In this document: positions 26,946-35,810 of the stretch, in pieces
Layout: the number at the start of each line of letters is the position of its first letter
Position numbering within the stretch: the first letter of the stretch is position 1
From: Aestuariivita sp.
Lineage (GTDB): Bacteria > Pseudomonadota > Alphaproteobacteria > Rhodobacterales > Rhodobacteraceae
Direction of reading: 5' to 3'
Assembly (NCBI RefSeq): GCF_021404545.1
Contig: NZ_JAAWWD010000012.1
Coordinates: 1-57,712 of the forward strand
DNA length: 57,712 nt
Position numbers and translations under genes: made by a program
The notes under the pieces: generated by a model
What the model was told of the DNA's origin: nothing
Seen by the model: only the letters and a program-made list of their open reading frames with translations
The model's database searches: none

Positions 26946-28289
26946 ATGGTCTTTCATCCTGTCTGTCGCCTCGCGTCAATCCCGGCCCTGTGCCTGATCG
27001 TGTTGCTGGCCTCTGCGCTGGCGGCACAGGCGCGCGGGCTCTTGCGCGACGCCGATATCGAACACGCATTGAGCGAACTGGCGACGCCGGTGCTGCGCGC
27101 GGCTGGCCTCAGCCCGGCGCGGGTGCGAGTGCTGGTCGTCAATGACAGCTCTCTCAATGCGTTCGTGATCAACAACCAGGCGATTTTCATCCATTACGGT
27201 CTGATCCAAAAAGCCGAAACGCCTGAGATGCTGCAGGCCGTGATCGCCCATGAAGCGGCCCATATCGCCAATGGCCACATTGCCCGGCGGATGGGCAACA
27301 TGCGCGGCGCGCAAACGCTGGCAGGGCTGGGTATCGCCCTGGCCGCCGCCGCAGCGGCCAGCGGCAACAGTCAGGCCGCGGGGGGGCTGGCTGCGGGGAT
27401 CTCAAGTTCAGCCTTGCGCGGCTTTCTCAAACATACCCGGGCCGAGGAAGCCGCCGCCGATCAGGCGGCCGCCCAGTTCCTGCGCGCTGCCGGTATCAGT
27501 CCGACAGGCCTGTTGGAGGTGCACCGGCTCTTTCGTGGTCAAGAGGCGCTGAGCGAAAGCCGACAGGATCCCTATATGCGTTCGCACCCCCTGACCCGCG
27601 ATCGGATCCGCGCCGCCGAAGCCTATGTCGCGGCCTATGGAGATGAGGCTGAACCCAATCCACAGGCCGACTATTGGTTCGCGCGGATGCGTGGCAAGCT
27701 CTCGGCCTTTACCCGGTCGCCCAAATGGACAATGCGCCGGGTGGGCGAAGAACGCTACAAGGACGTGCGCCTGATGCGGGAAGCGGTCGCCTTTCACCGC
27801 CAGTCCGACACAACAAGGGCGCTGCGCGCGATTGACGCGGCAATTGCCGCGCGTGGCGGGCAGGATGCGTTCTATCTTGATCTCAAAGGGCAGATCCTGT
27901 TGGAAAGCCGCCGGTTCGACGCGGCGCTGGACGCCTATATGCGGGCTGCGCGGCTTGCGCCACGCGATCCGCAGGTCCTGGGCGGTCTGGGACGCGCGCA
28001 ACTGGCCGGTGGCCGCCCACAGGCCGCCGTCGAGACGCTGGAGGCTGCGCGCGCGCGCGACCGGGCGGATGCGAGAATCCTGCGGGACCTGGGACAGGCC
28101 TATGCGCGGGTGGGTCAGACGGGCATGGCCTCGGTGGTGACGGCTGAGCGGTACGCGGTGCAAGGCCGACTTGACGACGCCGCAATCCATGCAAATCGCG
28201 CGATGGGCCTGTTGCCTCGCGGAAGTGTGGGTTGGCGTCGGGCGCAAGATGTGCTTGTTGCATCCCAGAACGCTGCAAACCGGAGATGA
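26946..28289 (+). CDS. bepA: M48 metalloprotease with TPR repeats (BepA/YfgC-like)
   Basis: Periplasmic zinc protease and chaperone that helps assemble or degrade outer-membrane proteins. 447 residues. A signal peptide (CLIVLLASALAAQARG) is followed by zinc motif HEAAH at 102-106 in AVIAHEAAHIANGHIARR, third ligand Glu in TRAEEAAADQAA, an SHPLTRDRI block, and C-terminal TPR repeats (for example ALRAIDAAIAARGGQDAFYL and DAALDAYMRAARLAPRDPQV). ATG 26946 gives a proper signal peptide; the longer frame to 26571 overlaps the divergent aminotransferase. Its stop overlaps the next gene (ATGA), linking it to a DsbA-like protein. Confidence 0.88.
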   Translation: MVFHPVCRLASIPALCLIVLLASALAAQARGLLRDADIEHALSELATPVLRAAGLSPARVRVLVVNDSSLNAFVINNQAIFIHYGLIQKAETPEMLQAVIAHEAAHIANGHIARRMGNMRGAQTLAGLGIALAAAAAASGNSQAAGGLAAGISSSALRGFLKHTRAEEAAADQAAAQFLRAAGISPTGLLEVHRLFRGQEALSESRQDPYMRSHPLTRDRIRAAEAYVAAYGDEAEPNPQADYWFARMRGKLSAFTRSPKWTMRRVGEERYKDVRLMREAVAFHRQSDTTRALRAIDAAIAARGGQDAFYLDLKGQILLESRRFDAALDAYMRAARLAPRDPQVLGGLGRAQLAGGRPQAAVETLEAARARDRADARILRDLGQAYARVGQTGMASVVTAERYAVQGRLDDAAIHANRAMGLLPRGSVGWRRAQDVLVASQNAANRR

Positions 28290-29044
28290 TGATGTACCGT
28301 TGGATTTTGCCCGCGCTGGCCGCGCTGACATTCGCGACCGCGCCCGCTGCGGCTTTTGACATCTCTGCCATGTCCGATGAGGACCGCGAGACGTTCCGGG
28401 CCGAAATCCGCGCCTACTTGCTCGAAAATCCAGAGGTGATCTTTGAGGCGGTCCAAATCCTGGAAGAACGCCAGGCCCAGGCCCAGGCATCTGCGGAAAT
28501 GGATATTATCGCGGCCAATGCGGAGGCGATTTTCGACGACGGGTTTTCCTGGATCGGCGGAAATCCGGATGGCGACATCACGCTTGTGGAGTTCATGGAC
28601 TATCGCTGTGGGTTTTGCCGACGTGCAGCCCCCGAGGTTGAAAAGCTCGTGGAGGGTGACGGCAATATTCGGCTAGTGATCAAGGAATTCCCGATCCTCG
28701 GGGAGGCGTCGATGTCGATGTCGCGCTTTGCCATCGCCACGCATCAGGTTGCGGGCGACGCGGCCTACAAACAGGTCCACGATGTGCTCTTGTCGATGAA
28801 TGGCGATGTCAGCGCGCCGCGCCTGCGCCGCGTTGCGACCGACCTCAATCTGGACGCGGATGCCATCCTGGCCCGGATGGACGCTCCCGAGGTGACCGAG
28901 GTGATCACCCGAAACAGGGCGCTGGCACAGGTGCTCAACATCTCCGGCACGCCCAGTTTCATTGTCGTTGACGAGGTCCTGCGCGGGTTCTTGCCCGCCG
29001 ATGAGATGGGACGGATCGTCGAGGAAAAACGCGATCAGGGGTGA
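28286..29044 (+). CDS. DsbA-family thiol:disulfide oxidoreductase
   Basis: Periplasmic protein of about 252 residues with a signal peptide (WILPALAALTFATAPAAA), a helical N-terminal extension at about 25-80 like that of ScsC-type proteins, and a thioredoxin fold with active site C108-G-F-C111 in MDYRCGFCRRAAPEVEKL. The cis-Pro loop is ISGTPSFIVVDEV. It makes or shuffles disulfide bonds in exported proteins. Three ATG codons in a row (28286, 28289, 28292) are possible starts; 28286 overlaps the bepA stop and is preferred. It converges on ispG, with the second palindrome cluster between them. Confidence 0.88.
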   Translation: MMMYRWILPALAALTFATAPAAAFDISAMSDEDRETFRAEIRAYLLENPEVIFEAVQILEERQAQAQASAEMDIIAANAEAIFDDGFSWIGGNPDGDITLVEFMDYRCGFCRRAAPEVEKLVEGDGNIRLVIKEFPILGEASMSMSRFAIATHQVAGDAAYKQVHDVLLSMNGDVSAPRLRRVATDLNLDADAILARMDAPEVTEVITRNRALAQVLNISGTPSFIVVDEVLRGFLPADEMGRIVEEKRDQG

Positions 29045-29046
29045 CC

Positions 29047-29157
29047 AGAAACTGACACAGTTTCTGGGCAGAATTTGACACAAATTCTGGAGCGCACGGC
29101 ACAAGCCTGGAACAGAAACTGTGTCAGTTTCTCCGCAAAATCTGCGTTAGATTTTGC
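29047..29157. repeat. Cluster of 19-bp palindromes (site B)
   Basis: Between the convergent dsbA-like and ispG genes lie AGAAACTGACACAGTTTCT (29047-29065), AGAATTTGACACAAATTCT (29070-29088), AGAAACTGTGTCAGTTTCT (29114-29132, the reverse complement of the first) and a related but inside-out unit, GCAAAATCT at 29135-29143 with AGATTTTGC at 29149-29157. The first two are identical to units at site A. The cluster fills nearly the whole gap between the two stop codons. Confidence 0.9.
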
Positions 29158-30284
29158 TATTCTGCGGCCTCCTTGGCGTGCTCCGCATCTAGCTCGGCGG
29201 CCTTTTTCTCCACCTGTTCCACAATGTGATCGACCATCTGGTCGTTCGACATCTTGTGGCTTTGCTTGCCTGCCAGATAGACCATCCCCGCCCCGGCCCC
29301 ACCGCCGGTAAAGCCCACATCGGTCATCAGCGCCTCACCGGGGCCATTTACCACGCAGCCGATAATCGACAGGCTCATCGGCGTCTTGATATGCTCCAGC
29401 CGCTCCTCCAGCCGCTCCACCGTCTTTATCACGTCAAAGCCCTGCCGCGCGCAGGACGGACATGAAATGATATTGACACCCCGATGCCGCAGGCCAAGGG
29501 ATTTCAGGATCTCGAAACCAACCTTGATCTCTTCGACAGGGTCGGCGGACAGGCTGACGCGGATCGTATCGCCGATCCCCATCCACAGGAGGTTACCCAG
29601 ACCAATCGCCGATTTAATGGTGCCCGAGACAAGCCCCCCTGCCTCCGTGATCCCGAGATGGATCGGCGCGTCCGTCGCCTCTGCAATGCCTTGATAGGCG
29701 GCCGCGGACAGAAACACGTCGGACGCCTTCACGCTGATCTTGAACTCGTGAAAGTCATTGTCCTGCAGGATCTTGATATGATCAAGACCGGATTCGACCA
29801 TCGCCTCCGGACAGGGTTCTCCGTATTTCTCCAGAAGGTGCTTTTCCAGGCTTCCGGCGTTCACACCGATGCGGATCGAGCAATTGTGGTCACGCGCGGC
29901 CTTGATCACCTCTTTGACGCGGCTCTCATCGCCGATATTGCCCGGATTGATCCGCAGGCAGGCTGCCCCGGCCTGGGCACTTTCGATCCCGCGCTTATAG
30001 TGGAAGTGGATGTCGGCCACGATGGGAACCGGGGATTCCGCCACGATCTCTTTCAGGGCCTTGGACGATGCCTCGTCGGGTACCGACACACGCACGATAT
30101 CGGCCCCTGCATCCGCCGCCGCCTGAACCTGAGCAACCGTTGCCTTGACGTCCGTGGTCAGCGTGTTGGTCATCGTCTGAACCGCAATCGGCGCATCGCC
30201 GCCGATCGGAACGGTGCCAACCATGATCTGCCGCGACTTTCTGCGGTAGATATTGCGCCAGGGGCGAACATGGTTCAGCGACAT
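29157..30284 (-). CDS. ispG: 4-hydroxy-3-methylbut-2-en-1-yl diphosphate synthase
   Basis: Penultimate enzyme of the MEP isoprenoid pathway, a [4Fe-4S] enzyme in the cytoplasm. 375 residues from ATG 30284. Motifs include the N-terminal [32 protein letters not shown] and [10 protein letters not shown], with cluster Cys in [13 protein letters not shown] and [12 protein letters not shown]. The shorter start is chosen because GAGGGA lies just upstream and homologues begin near [11 protein letters not shown]; an upstream in-frame start at 30320 would add 12 residues. Confidence 0.96.
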   Translation of the reverse strand: MSLNHVRPWRNIYRRKSRQIMVGTVPIGGDAPIAVQTMTNTLTTDVKATVAQVQAAADAGADIVRVSVPDEASSKALKEIVAESPVPIVADIHFHYKRGIESAQAGAACLRINPGNIGDESRVKEVIKAARDHNCSIRIGVNAGSLEKHLLEKYGEPCPEAMVESGLDHIKILQDNDFHEFKISVKASDVFLSAAAYQGIAEATDAPIHLGITEAGGLVSGTIKSAIGLGNLLWMGIGDTIRVSLSADPVEEIKVGFEILKSLGLRHRGVNIISCPSCARQGFDVIKTVERLEERLEHIKTPMSLSIIGCVVNGPGEALMTDVGFTGGGAGAGMVYLAGKQSHKMSNDQMVDHIVEQVEKKAAELDAEHAKEAAE

Positions 30285-30398
30285 CGGTTCCCTCGTCTTT
30301 CCAGTCAGGTTCATCCGCAAAGATAAGACGGAACAGACCGTCCGGCAATGCGACGCAAGATCAATCCCGAACCCTAAAGCATGCCGACCATAATCTGA

Positions 30399-30446
30399 AC
30401 CGCCTGTCGCTGCCTGAAATCTAACGATTTCAATGCGAAAGGCGGT
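30399..30446. promoter_or_regulatory. Two-part stem-loop between rodZ-like gene and ispG
   Basis: Outer arms ACCGCCT (30399-30405) and AGGCGGT (30440-30446) enclose a perfect inner hairpin, TGAAATC (30415-30421), loop TAAC, GATTTCA (30426-30432). It lies about 45 bp after the rodZ-like stop and about 115-160 nt upstream of ispG, both on the minus strand. There is no T-run, so it could be a structured ispG leader or a processing site rather than a terminator. Confidence 0.4.
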
Positions 30447-30490
30447 GTTAGATGCCTCAGATCAAAGTCGAAACGCTATCGGAGGAAGGG

Positions 30491-31696
30491 TCAGTCTGCC
30501 GCAACATCCGATATCGCGGCCTCGGCCACCATGCGGGCCAGATCATCATCCCGGTCCAGATCCGCCAGCGCCATGGTCTGGGACACCTGATCGACCGAGA
30601 GCGCGAGGTTCGCGGTAACCGTTCCGCGTGGCCCCACTGGTCCATAAAGCGCCCCGTTCAGGTCGAAATAGATGGCGCCGGATTCCCCCACGCGTAGCGT
30701 CGGAGGCTCTTCGGTGGCGGGCACGTCATAGCTTTGGCCGCCCTCCATGATGCCTTCGAAAACCACCGTTCCATCGGCCGATGTCACGCGAACCCAGGCC
30801 GGGCGCACGGCGACCATGCGCAGCTGGGGCGCACCGTCCTCGACCACACGCGGCACTGCGCCCTGACTTCCGGGCGCCGGAGCGGCCTGCGCCTGTTGCG
30901 GCGTTTGCGGAAGGTCCGGGGCGCGGAACGTGCCCACGGTCCGCGGATCCAGCGTTGAGATCGGCGCGTCACGTGCCACCAGCACCGGCACATCCAGCGC
31001 CTGCGGGCGGTAAAGCCGGTCCAGCGCCTCGACACTGGGTGCAGAGAATCCGTCCGACCCGGTGCCCGTCGCCGATAGGCCATTCGCGTTCAACGGATCG
31101 AGATCCGACAGCACCACCGGCGCCTGATCAACCGGTGCGACCTGCACCTGCTGCACCTCGCGCAGCACCGTCCATCCGCCATAGCCCAGCCCGCCGATCA
31201 ACGTGACCAGGACCAGCATGGAGCCAATCGCGCGCGGTTCGATCTGCGACAGGATGGTGTCCCCGGGCACACCTGCAAAGGGCGATGCGGAGGACCCGAA
31301 CGGGTCGGGTCGGCCCGCCCCCATGTTGCCGCGCGCGGCTGCGTCCGATTTCTTGACCACAGAGGCCTCGGAGGACATGCCATGCGCAACGGTAAAACCG
31401 CTCTCCTGACAAAAGGTGTCATAGGCCTCGTCAGGGTTCATGTTCAGATAGCGGGCATAAGACCGCACATAGCCCGCGATGAAGCCGGGCGTGTCAAAGG
31501 CGGAAGGATCGCAATTCTCAATAGCGGCGATGTAGGACGCTTTGATCCGCAACTCGCGCTGCACATCCAAAAGCGATTTGCCCATTGTCGCCCGCTCGCC
31601 GCGCATCACGTCCCCGAGGCGCAACTGGAAATCGTCAAAGCCCTTCGGCTTTGCGATCTCTTCGCTATCCGCGCGCGATGGTTTGCGCCTGATCAT
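30491..31696 (-). CDS. RodZ-like HTH membrane protein
   Basis: 401 residues. The N-terminal cytoplasmic HTH_25 domain has LRLGDVMRGERATMGKSLLD and IKASYIAAIENCDPSAF, followed by GFIAGYVRSYARYLNM, the classic RodZ start. A single transmembrane helix lies at about 180-200 (AIGSMLVLVTLIGGLGYGGW). A low-complexity Pro/Ala linker precedes a C-terminal beta domain of the DUF4115 type (VRVTSADGTVVFEGIMEGG, LRVGESGAIYFDLNG). RodZ links MreB to the envelope and sets cell shape; here the role is inferred from architecture. It lies in a run of envelope genes. Confidence 0.85.
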   Translation of the reverse strand: MIRRKPSRADSEEIAKPKGFDDFQLRLGDVMRGERATMGKSLLDVQRELRIKASYIAAIENCDPSAFDTPGFIAGYVRSYARYLNMNPDEAYDTFCQESGFTVAHGMSSEASVVKKSDAAARGNMGAGRPDPFGSSASPFAGVPGDTILSQIEPRAIGSMLVLVTLIGGLGYGGWTVLREVQQVQVAPVDQAPVVLSDLDPLNANGLSATGTGSDGFSAPSVEALDRLYRPQALDVPVLVARDAPISTLDPRTVGTFRAPDLPQTPQQAQAAPAPGSQGAVPRVVEDGAPQLRMVAVRPAWVRVTSADGTVVFEGIMEGGQSYDVPATEEPPTLRVGESGAIYFDLNGALYGPVGPRGTVTANLALSVDQVSQTMALADLDRDDDLARMVAEAAISDVAAD

Positions 31697-31808
31697 GCCT
31701 GCCGCCCCATTTCATTTCGCCGCGACATCCCCATCCCCGAATGATTCGTCGCAGAAAAAGTTTTGCGAACATTAACACAGACAGGGACGAATGCACATCG
31801 TCGTAGCG

Positions 31809-33032
31809 TCAGGCGGACAGCTCGGCGCGATTTAGCGCACAATGGCTCCACAGCGCGTCCATAGCCCGCACCAGGGCGTCCATCTCATCGGGGCCATGAA
31901 CCGGAGACGGCGTAAACCGCAGGCGTTCTGTCCCGCGTGGAACGGTGGGATAATTGATCGGCTGCACATAGATACCGAAATCCTGCAACAGCATGTCGGA
32001 CAGCTGTTTGGTATGGACCGGATCACCCACGATGACGGGCACGATATGGCTGCCGTGATCAATGATCGGCAAGCCAAGGCCCTTGAGACGCATCTTCAGA
32101 ATGCGAGCCTGATCCTGATGCTGCTGGCGCAACTCAGGCGCGCGTTTGAGATGCGCGACCGATGCGGCGGCCCCTGCGGCAATCGTCGGCGGCAGCGATG
32201 TGGTAAAGATGAAGCCCGGCGCATAAGACCTTATGGCATCGCACATTTTCTCGCTTGCTGCGATATAGCCACCCATCACGCCAAAGGCTTTGGCCAAAGT
32301 GCCATTGATGATGTCCAGCCGGTGCATCAGCCGGTCGCGCTCGGCCACCCCGGCCCCGCGCGGCCCATACATGCCCACCGCATGGACCTCGTCGATATAG
32401 GTCAGCGCGCCAAACTCGTCAGCCAGATCGCAGATCGCCTCGATCGGGCCGAAATCGCCATCCATGGAATAGATCGATTCGAACGCGATCAGCTTGGGCG
32501 CGGCCGGATCATCCGCTTCAAGAAGCGCGCGCAGATGGTCGAGATCGTTGTGCCGGAAGATCCGCTTGGCCCCGCCGTTGCGACGCACCCCTTCAATCAT
32601 CGAGGCATGGTTCAGAGCGTCCGAATAGATGATCAGACCCGGAAACAATTTGGGCAGCGTGCTCAAAGTTGCATCATTCGCGATATAGGCGGAGGTGAAA
32701 AGAAGCGCAGCGTCCTTGCCATGCAGATCGGCCAGCTCGGCCTCCAGCCGCTTGTGATAGACGGTGGTGCCAGAGATATTCCGGGTCCCGCCAGAGCCTG
32801 CGCCTGTGGCGTCAATCGCCTCGTGCATGGCCTCCAGAACGACCGGGTTCTGACCCATGCCAAGATAGTCATTGCCACACCACACGGTGATCGGCTGTTC
32901 GGTCCCGTCAGGCCGGGTCCAGACCGCATGGGGAAATTGCCCCTTGCGGCGTTCGATGTCGATGAACGTGCGATAACGCCCTTCTTCGTGCAGACGGGCG
33001 ATCGCTTGATCCAGCTTAGCGGTATAGTCCAC
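31809..33032 (-). CDS. hemA: 5-aminolevulinate synthase
   Basis: PLP enzyme that condenses glycine with succinyl-CoA, the first step of haem and bacteriochlorophyll synthesis by the C4 route typical of alphaproteobacteria. 407 residues. The Schiff-base lysine is K248 in [15 protein letters not shown]. Other motifs are [56 protein letters not shown] and [15 protein letters not shown]. The start is a GTG at 33032 preceded by GGAGGAG. An FNR-type box lies about 145 bp upstream, matching known oxygen control of hemA in Rhodobacter. Confidence 0.97.
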   Translation of the reverse strand: MDYTAKLDQAIARLHEEGRYRTFIDIERRKGQFPHAVWTRPDGTEQPITVWCGNDYLGMGQNPVVLEAMHEAIDATGAGSGGTRNISGTTVYHKRLEAELADLHGKDAALLFTSAYIANDATLSTLPKLFPGLIIYSDALNHASMIEGVRRNGGAKRIFRHNDLDHLRALLEADDPAAPKLIAFESIYSMDGDFGPIEAICDLADEFGALTYIDEVHAVGMYGPRGAGVAERDRLMHRLDIINGTLAKAFGVMGGYIAASEKMCDAIRSYAPGFIFTTSLPPTIAAGAAASVAHLKRAPELRQQHQDQARILKMRLKGLGLPIIDHGSHIVPVIVGDPVHTKQLSDMLLQDFGIYVQPINYPTVPRGTERLRFTPSPVHGPDEMDALVRAMDALWSHCALNRAELSA

Positions 33033-33177
33033 CGGCTCCTCCAGGTATTTTTATCTTGCCTTCCGATAGCAGGGGGGTGGGCAACATGTCGTGGGCAGTT
33101 CTCTTTTTCGCTTTGCTCCGAATATAGACCCCAATCCCTGTGTTCAACTTAATACCTGTGGGCGCGGTGTCGCAGCC

Positions 33178-33191
33178 TTGATCTGGATCAA
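33178..33191. promoter_or_regulatory. FNR-type binding site upstream of hemA
   Basis: TTGATCTGGATCAA is a perfect match to the FNR/FnrL consensus TTGATNNNNATCAA. It lies 146-159 bp upstream of the hemA start codon and about 130 bp from the divergent M20 peptidase gene. In Rhodobacter sphaeroides hemA is controlled by FnrL, so this site most likely raises hemA expression when oxygen is low. Confidence 0.85.
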
Positions 33192-33320
33192 GGGCTTCTC
33201 GGTAACACGACGGCCGGAGCATGCGAGACCGGGAACCGACCGCCCGGGCAACGGGGCTGGACACCGCGCGGCGCGGCGTTAGGCTCGGTCCCTGACCTCA
33301 CTTAAACGGAGATGCCACAC

Positions 33321-34691
33321 ATGTCGCTTGATGCCGTTCTCGCCCGGATTGATGCCGATCTGCCTGCCGCCACCGACCGGTTGCTGGAGCTGTTGCGCAT
33401 CCCGTCAATTTCTACCGACCCCGCGTTCAAGGCCGACTGCGACCGGGCCGCCGATTGGCTGGTGGCCGATCTGACGTCGTTGGGGGTCGAGACCTCCAAG
33501 CGCGCCACGCCGGGCCATCCGATGGTGATGGGGCATGTGGCGGGCGAAGGGCCACACCTTTTGTTTTATGGCCATTACGATGTCCAGCCGGTGGATCCGC
33601 TTGAGCTGTGGGACCGCGATCCGTTCGATCCGCAGGTCGAAGAGACGCCCAAGGGCAAGGTGATCCGGGGGCGCGGAGCCGCGGATGACAAGGGTCAGCT
33701 GATGACCTTTATCGAAGCGTGCCGCGCATGGAAGGCGGTGCAGGGCACCCTGCCCTGTCGGCTCACCTTCTTTCTGGAGGGGGAAGAGGAATCGGGATCA
33801 CCCTCGCTCGTGCCTTTCATGAACGACCATAAAGAGGCGCTGAGTGCCGATCTGGCCTTGATTTGCGACACCGGGCTTTTTGACAGCCGGGTACCCGCGA
33901 TCACCACCATGCTGCGTGGGCTTCTGGGCGAAGAGATCACCATCACCGGGCCCGACAAGGATCTGCATTCGGGGATGTATGGCGGGGCGGCAATGAACCC
34001 GATCCGGGTTCTGGCGCGCATTCTCGCATCGCTCCACGATGAGACGGGGCGCATCACGGTCCCGGGGTTTTACGACCGGGTGCCCGAGATCTCTGACGAG
34101 CTGCGCGCGCAGTGGGAGGGGCTGTCTTTCGATCACAAGGCGTTCTTGGGGGATGTGGGCCTGAGCGAGCTGGCCGGAGAAGAGGGGCGCAGCGCGCTGG
34201 AAATGCTCTGGGCGCGCCCCACTTGCGAAGTCAACGGCATCTCGGGCGGCTATGCGGGCGACGGGTTCAAGACGGTGCTGCCCTCGAAGGCCAGCGCCAA
34301 GATCAGTTTCCGGCTGGTGGGCAGCCAAGACCCGCTGGCCATCCGGGAGAGTTTTCGCGCGCTGGTGCGTGGAATGGTCCCGCCCGATTGCTCGGTCGCA
34401 TTCGAGGGGCATGGCGCCTCGCCAGCCGGGAGTTTCGACACGACCGGCCCGGCCTTCGAGGCCGCGCGCGCCGCACTCAGCGAGGAATGGCCTGACCCTG
34501 CGGCCTATATCGGCTGTGGCGGGTCAATCCCCATTGCCGGGCATTTCCAGCAAATCACCAACACCACGCCGATGCTGATCGGTTTTGGCAAGGATGACGA
34601 CCAGATCCATTCGCCCAACGAGAAATACGACATGGAGAGCTTTCACAAAGGGATCCGGTCCTGGGCGCGGATCCTCGATGCATTGACGTGA
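33321..34691 (+). CDS. M20-family metallopeptidase (dipeptidase type)
   Basis: Cytoplasmic zinc peptidase of 456 residues. The metal site is visible in LLFYGHYDVQPVD (His and Asp), RGRGAADDKGQLMTFIEA (bridging Asp) and FFLEGEEESGSPSL (catalytic Glu and ligand Glu), with C-terminal HSPNEKYDMES. The dimerisation domain is inserted around HSGMYGGAAMNP. The ATG at 33321 is preferred over 33312, because GGAG at 33308-33311 touches the first ATG but is 9 nt from the second. The exact peptide substrate is unknown. Confidence 0.9.
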   Translation: MSLDAVLARIDADLPAATDRLLELLRIPSISTDPAFKADCDRAADWLVADLTSLGVETSKRATPGHPMVMGHVAGEGPHLLFYGHYDVQPVDPLELWDRDPFDPQVEETPKGKVIRGRGAADDKGQLMTFIEACRAWKAVQGTLPCRLTFFLEGEEESGSPSLVPFMNDHKEALSADLALICDTGLFDSRVPAITTMLRGLLGEEITITGPDKDLHSGMYGGAAMNPIRVLARILASLHDETGRITVPGFYDRVPEISDELRAQWEGLSFDHKAFLGDVGLSELAGEEGRSALEMLWARPTCEVNGISGGYAGDGFKTVLPSKASAKISFRLVGSQDPLAIRESFRALVRGMVPPDCSVAFEGHGASPAGSFDTTGPAFEAARAALSEEWPDPAAYIGCGGSIPIAGHFQQITNTTPMLIGFGKDDDQIHSPNEKYDMESFHKGIRSWARILDALT

Positions 34692-34732
34692 TCCGAATGT
34701 GCGCCCTGCGGGCGCGTTACTTTGGCTGATCC

Positions 34733-34789
34733 GTGAGGGGGCGCTGCCCCCTCACACTCCCCCGTCGGTATTTTGAGCGAGAAGAAGGA
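34733..34789 (+). repeat. GC-rich extragenic repeat with strong hairpin (copy 1)
   Basis: A 10-bp perfect stem (GTGAGGGGGC at 34733-34742, GCCCCCTCAC at 34746-34755) is followed by ACTCCCCC, then TATTTTGAGCGAGAAGAAGG up to the EamA-gene stop. The same order of parts, in reverse orientation, occurs at 36706-36762. It may also terminate both converging transcripts. Confidence 0.7.
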
Positions 34790-35725
34790 TCAGGATCGTT
34801 TGATCCGTTCCTCACGCCAGAAGATGTAGATGCCAGATGCGATGATGAACGCGGCCCCCACAAAAACCGACGCGCGCGGCCATTCGTCGAACACAAGCCA
34901 GCCCCAGAACAGCGCGAAGATCAACATGACGTATTCAAAGGGCGCAACCACGGAGGCTTTGGCCTGGCGATATGCCTGGGACATCGAATAGCCGATCAGC
35001 GCTGAAAGTACACCGAGGCCGATCAGCAAGGGCAGATCCTGATCTTCGGGCCAGGTCCAGGCCCGCAGGAGGAAGTAAAGGCTTTCGGGTGTGGTGTCAT
35101 CGACAAAACGGCCATCACCCGCAACCAGATAAAAGCCGGCCGCCACGATCAGGAAAGCCACCTGAAGATAAAACGCCAGCGCCGAAGCCGCACTTGCCTG
35201 TCCGAGCTTGCGGGTCAGCACCGACATGCCTGCATAGCCCGCCGCCGCCAGGACTGGCAAGACCACCGCCCAGCCAACGCCGCCCGTTAACTGGGCGCCC
35301 ATCATCAAGAGCACCCCGCCAAAGCCCGCAAGCACCGCCAGCAGCCTGCGCGGGCCAACCTGTTCTTTCAGGACAGGCATCGACAATAAGGTCACAAAAA
35401 GCGGTGCCACGAAATAAAGCGCCGTTGCCGTGGCCAGCGGCATAATCACGATGGCCGCGTAAAAGCAGCTATTGGCAAAAACCACCAAGAGCGCGCGCAA
35501 CGCATGCAGCCCTGGTTTGTCGGTGCGCAGGAGGACAAATCCGCCTTCCAGTTTCAAAAAGACCAGCGTCAAGCAAAGGCCCAGCCCGGTGCGCCACATG
35601 ATGATCTGGTGCAGCGGATAATCCCCAGCCAGGCCCTTGATCAGCATATCGTTGAGCGAGATCAGGAACATGCCCGCCATCATGAACGCGATGCCCAGAC
35701 CGGGTGCGTTGCGTTCGGTCTGCAT
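34790..35725 (-). CDS. EamA/DMT-family permease
   Basis: Inner-membrane protein of 311 residues with about ten hydrophobic helices arranged as two EamA halves: LGIAFMMAGMFLISLNDMLI at the start, ALLVVFANSCFYAAIVIMPL and ALYFVAPLFVTLLSMPVL in the first half, and LLIGLGVLSALIGYSMSQAY and APFEYVMLIFALFWGWLVF in the second, ending with a Lys/Arg-rich tail. The family exports or imports small metabolites; the substrate is unknown. ATG 35725 follows AGGAAAGG and starts just before helix 1. It diverges from the dehalogenase-like gene at 35811, the two starts being 85 bp apart. Confidence 0.88.
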   Translation of the reverse strand: MQTERNAPGLGIAFMMAGMFLISLNDMLIKGLAGDYPLHQIIMWRTGLGLCLTLVFLKLEGGFVLLRTDKPGLHALRALLVVFANSCFYAAIVIMPLATATALYFVAPLFVTLLSMPVLKEQVGPRRLLAVLAGFGGVLLMMGAQLTGGVGWAVVLPVLAAAGYAGMSVLTRKLGQASAASALAFYLQVAFLIVAAGFYLVAGDGRFVDDTTPESLYFLLRAWTWPEDQDLPLLIGLGVLSALIGYSMSQAYRQAKASVVAPFEYVMLIFALFWGWLVFDEWPRASVFVGAAFIIASGIYIFWREERIKRS

Positions 35726-35810
35726 GGACGGGCCTTTCCTGTGATGCGCGGGCGCGGTATGTCGCCCCGAGATAGACCTTCGAAGGCCGACAAAGGCAAG
35801 GGAAACCATC

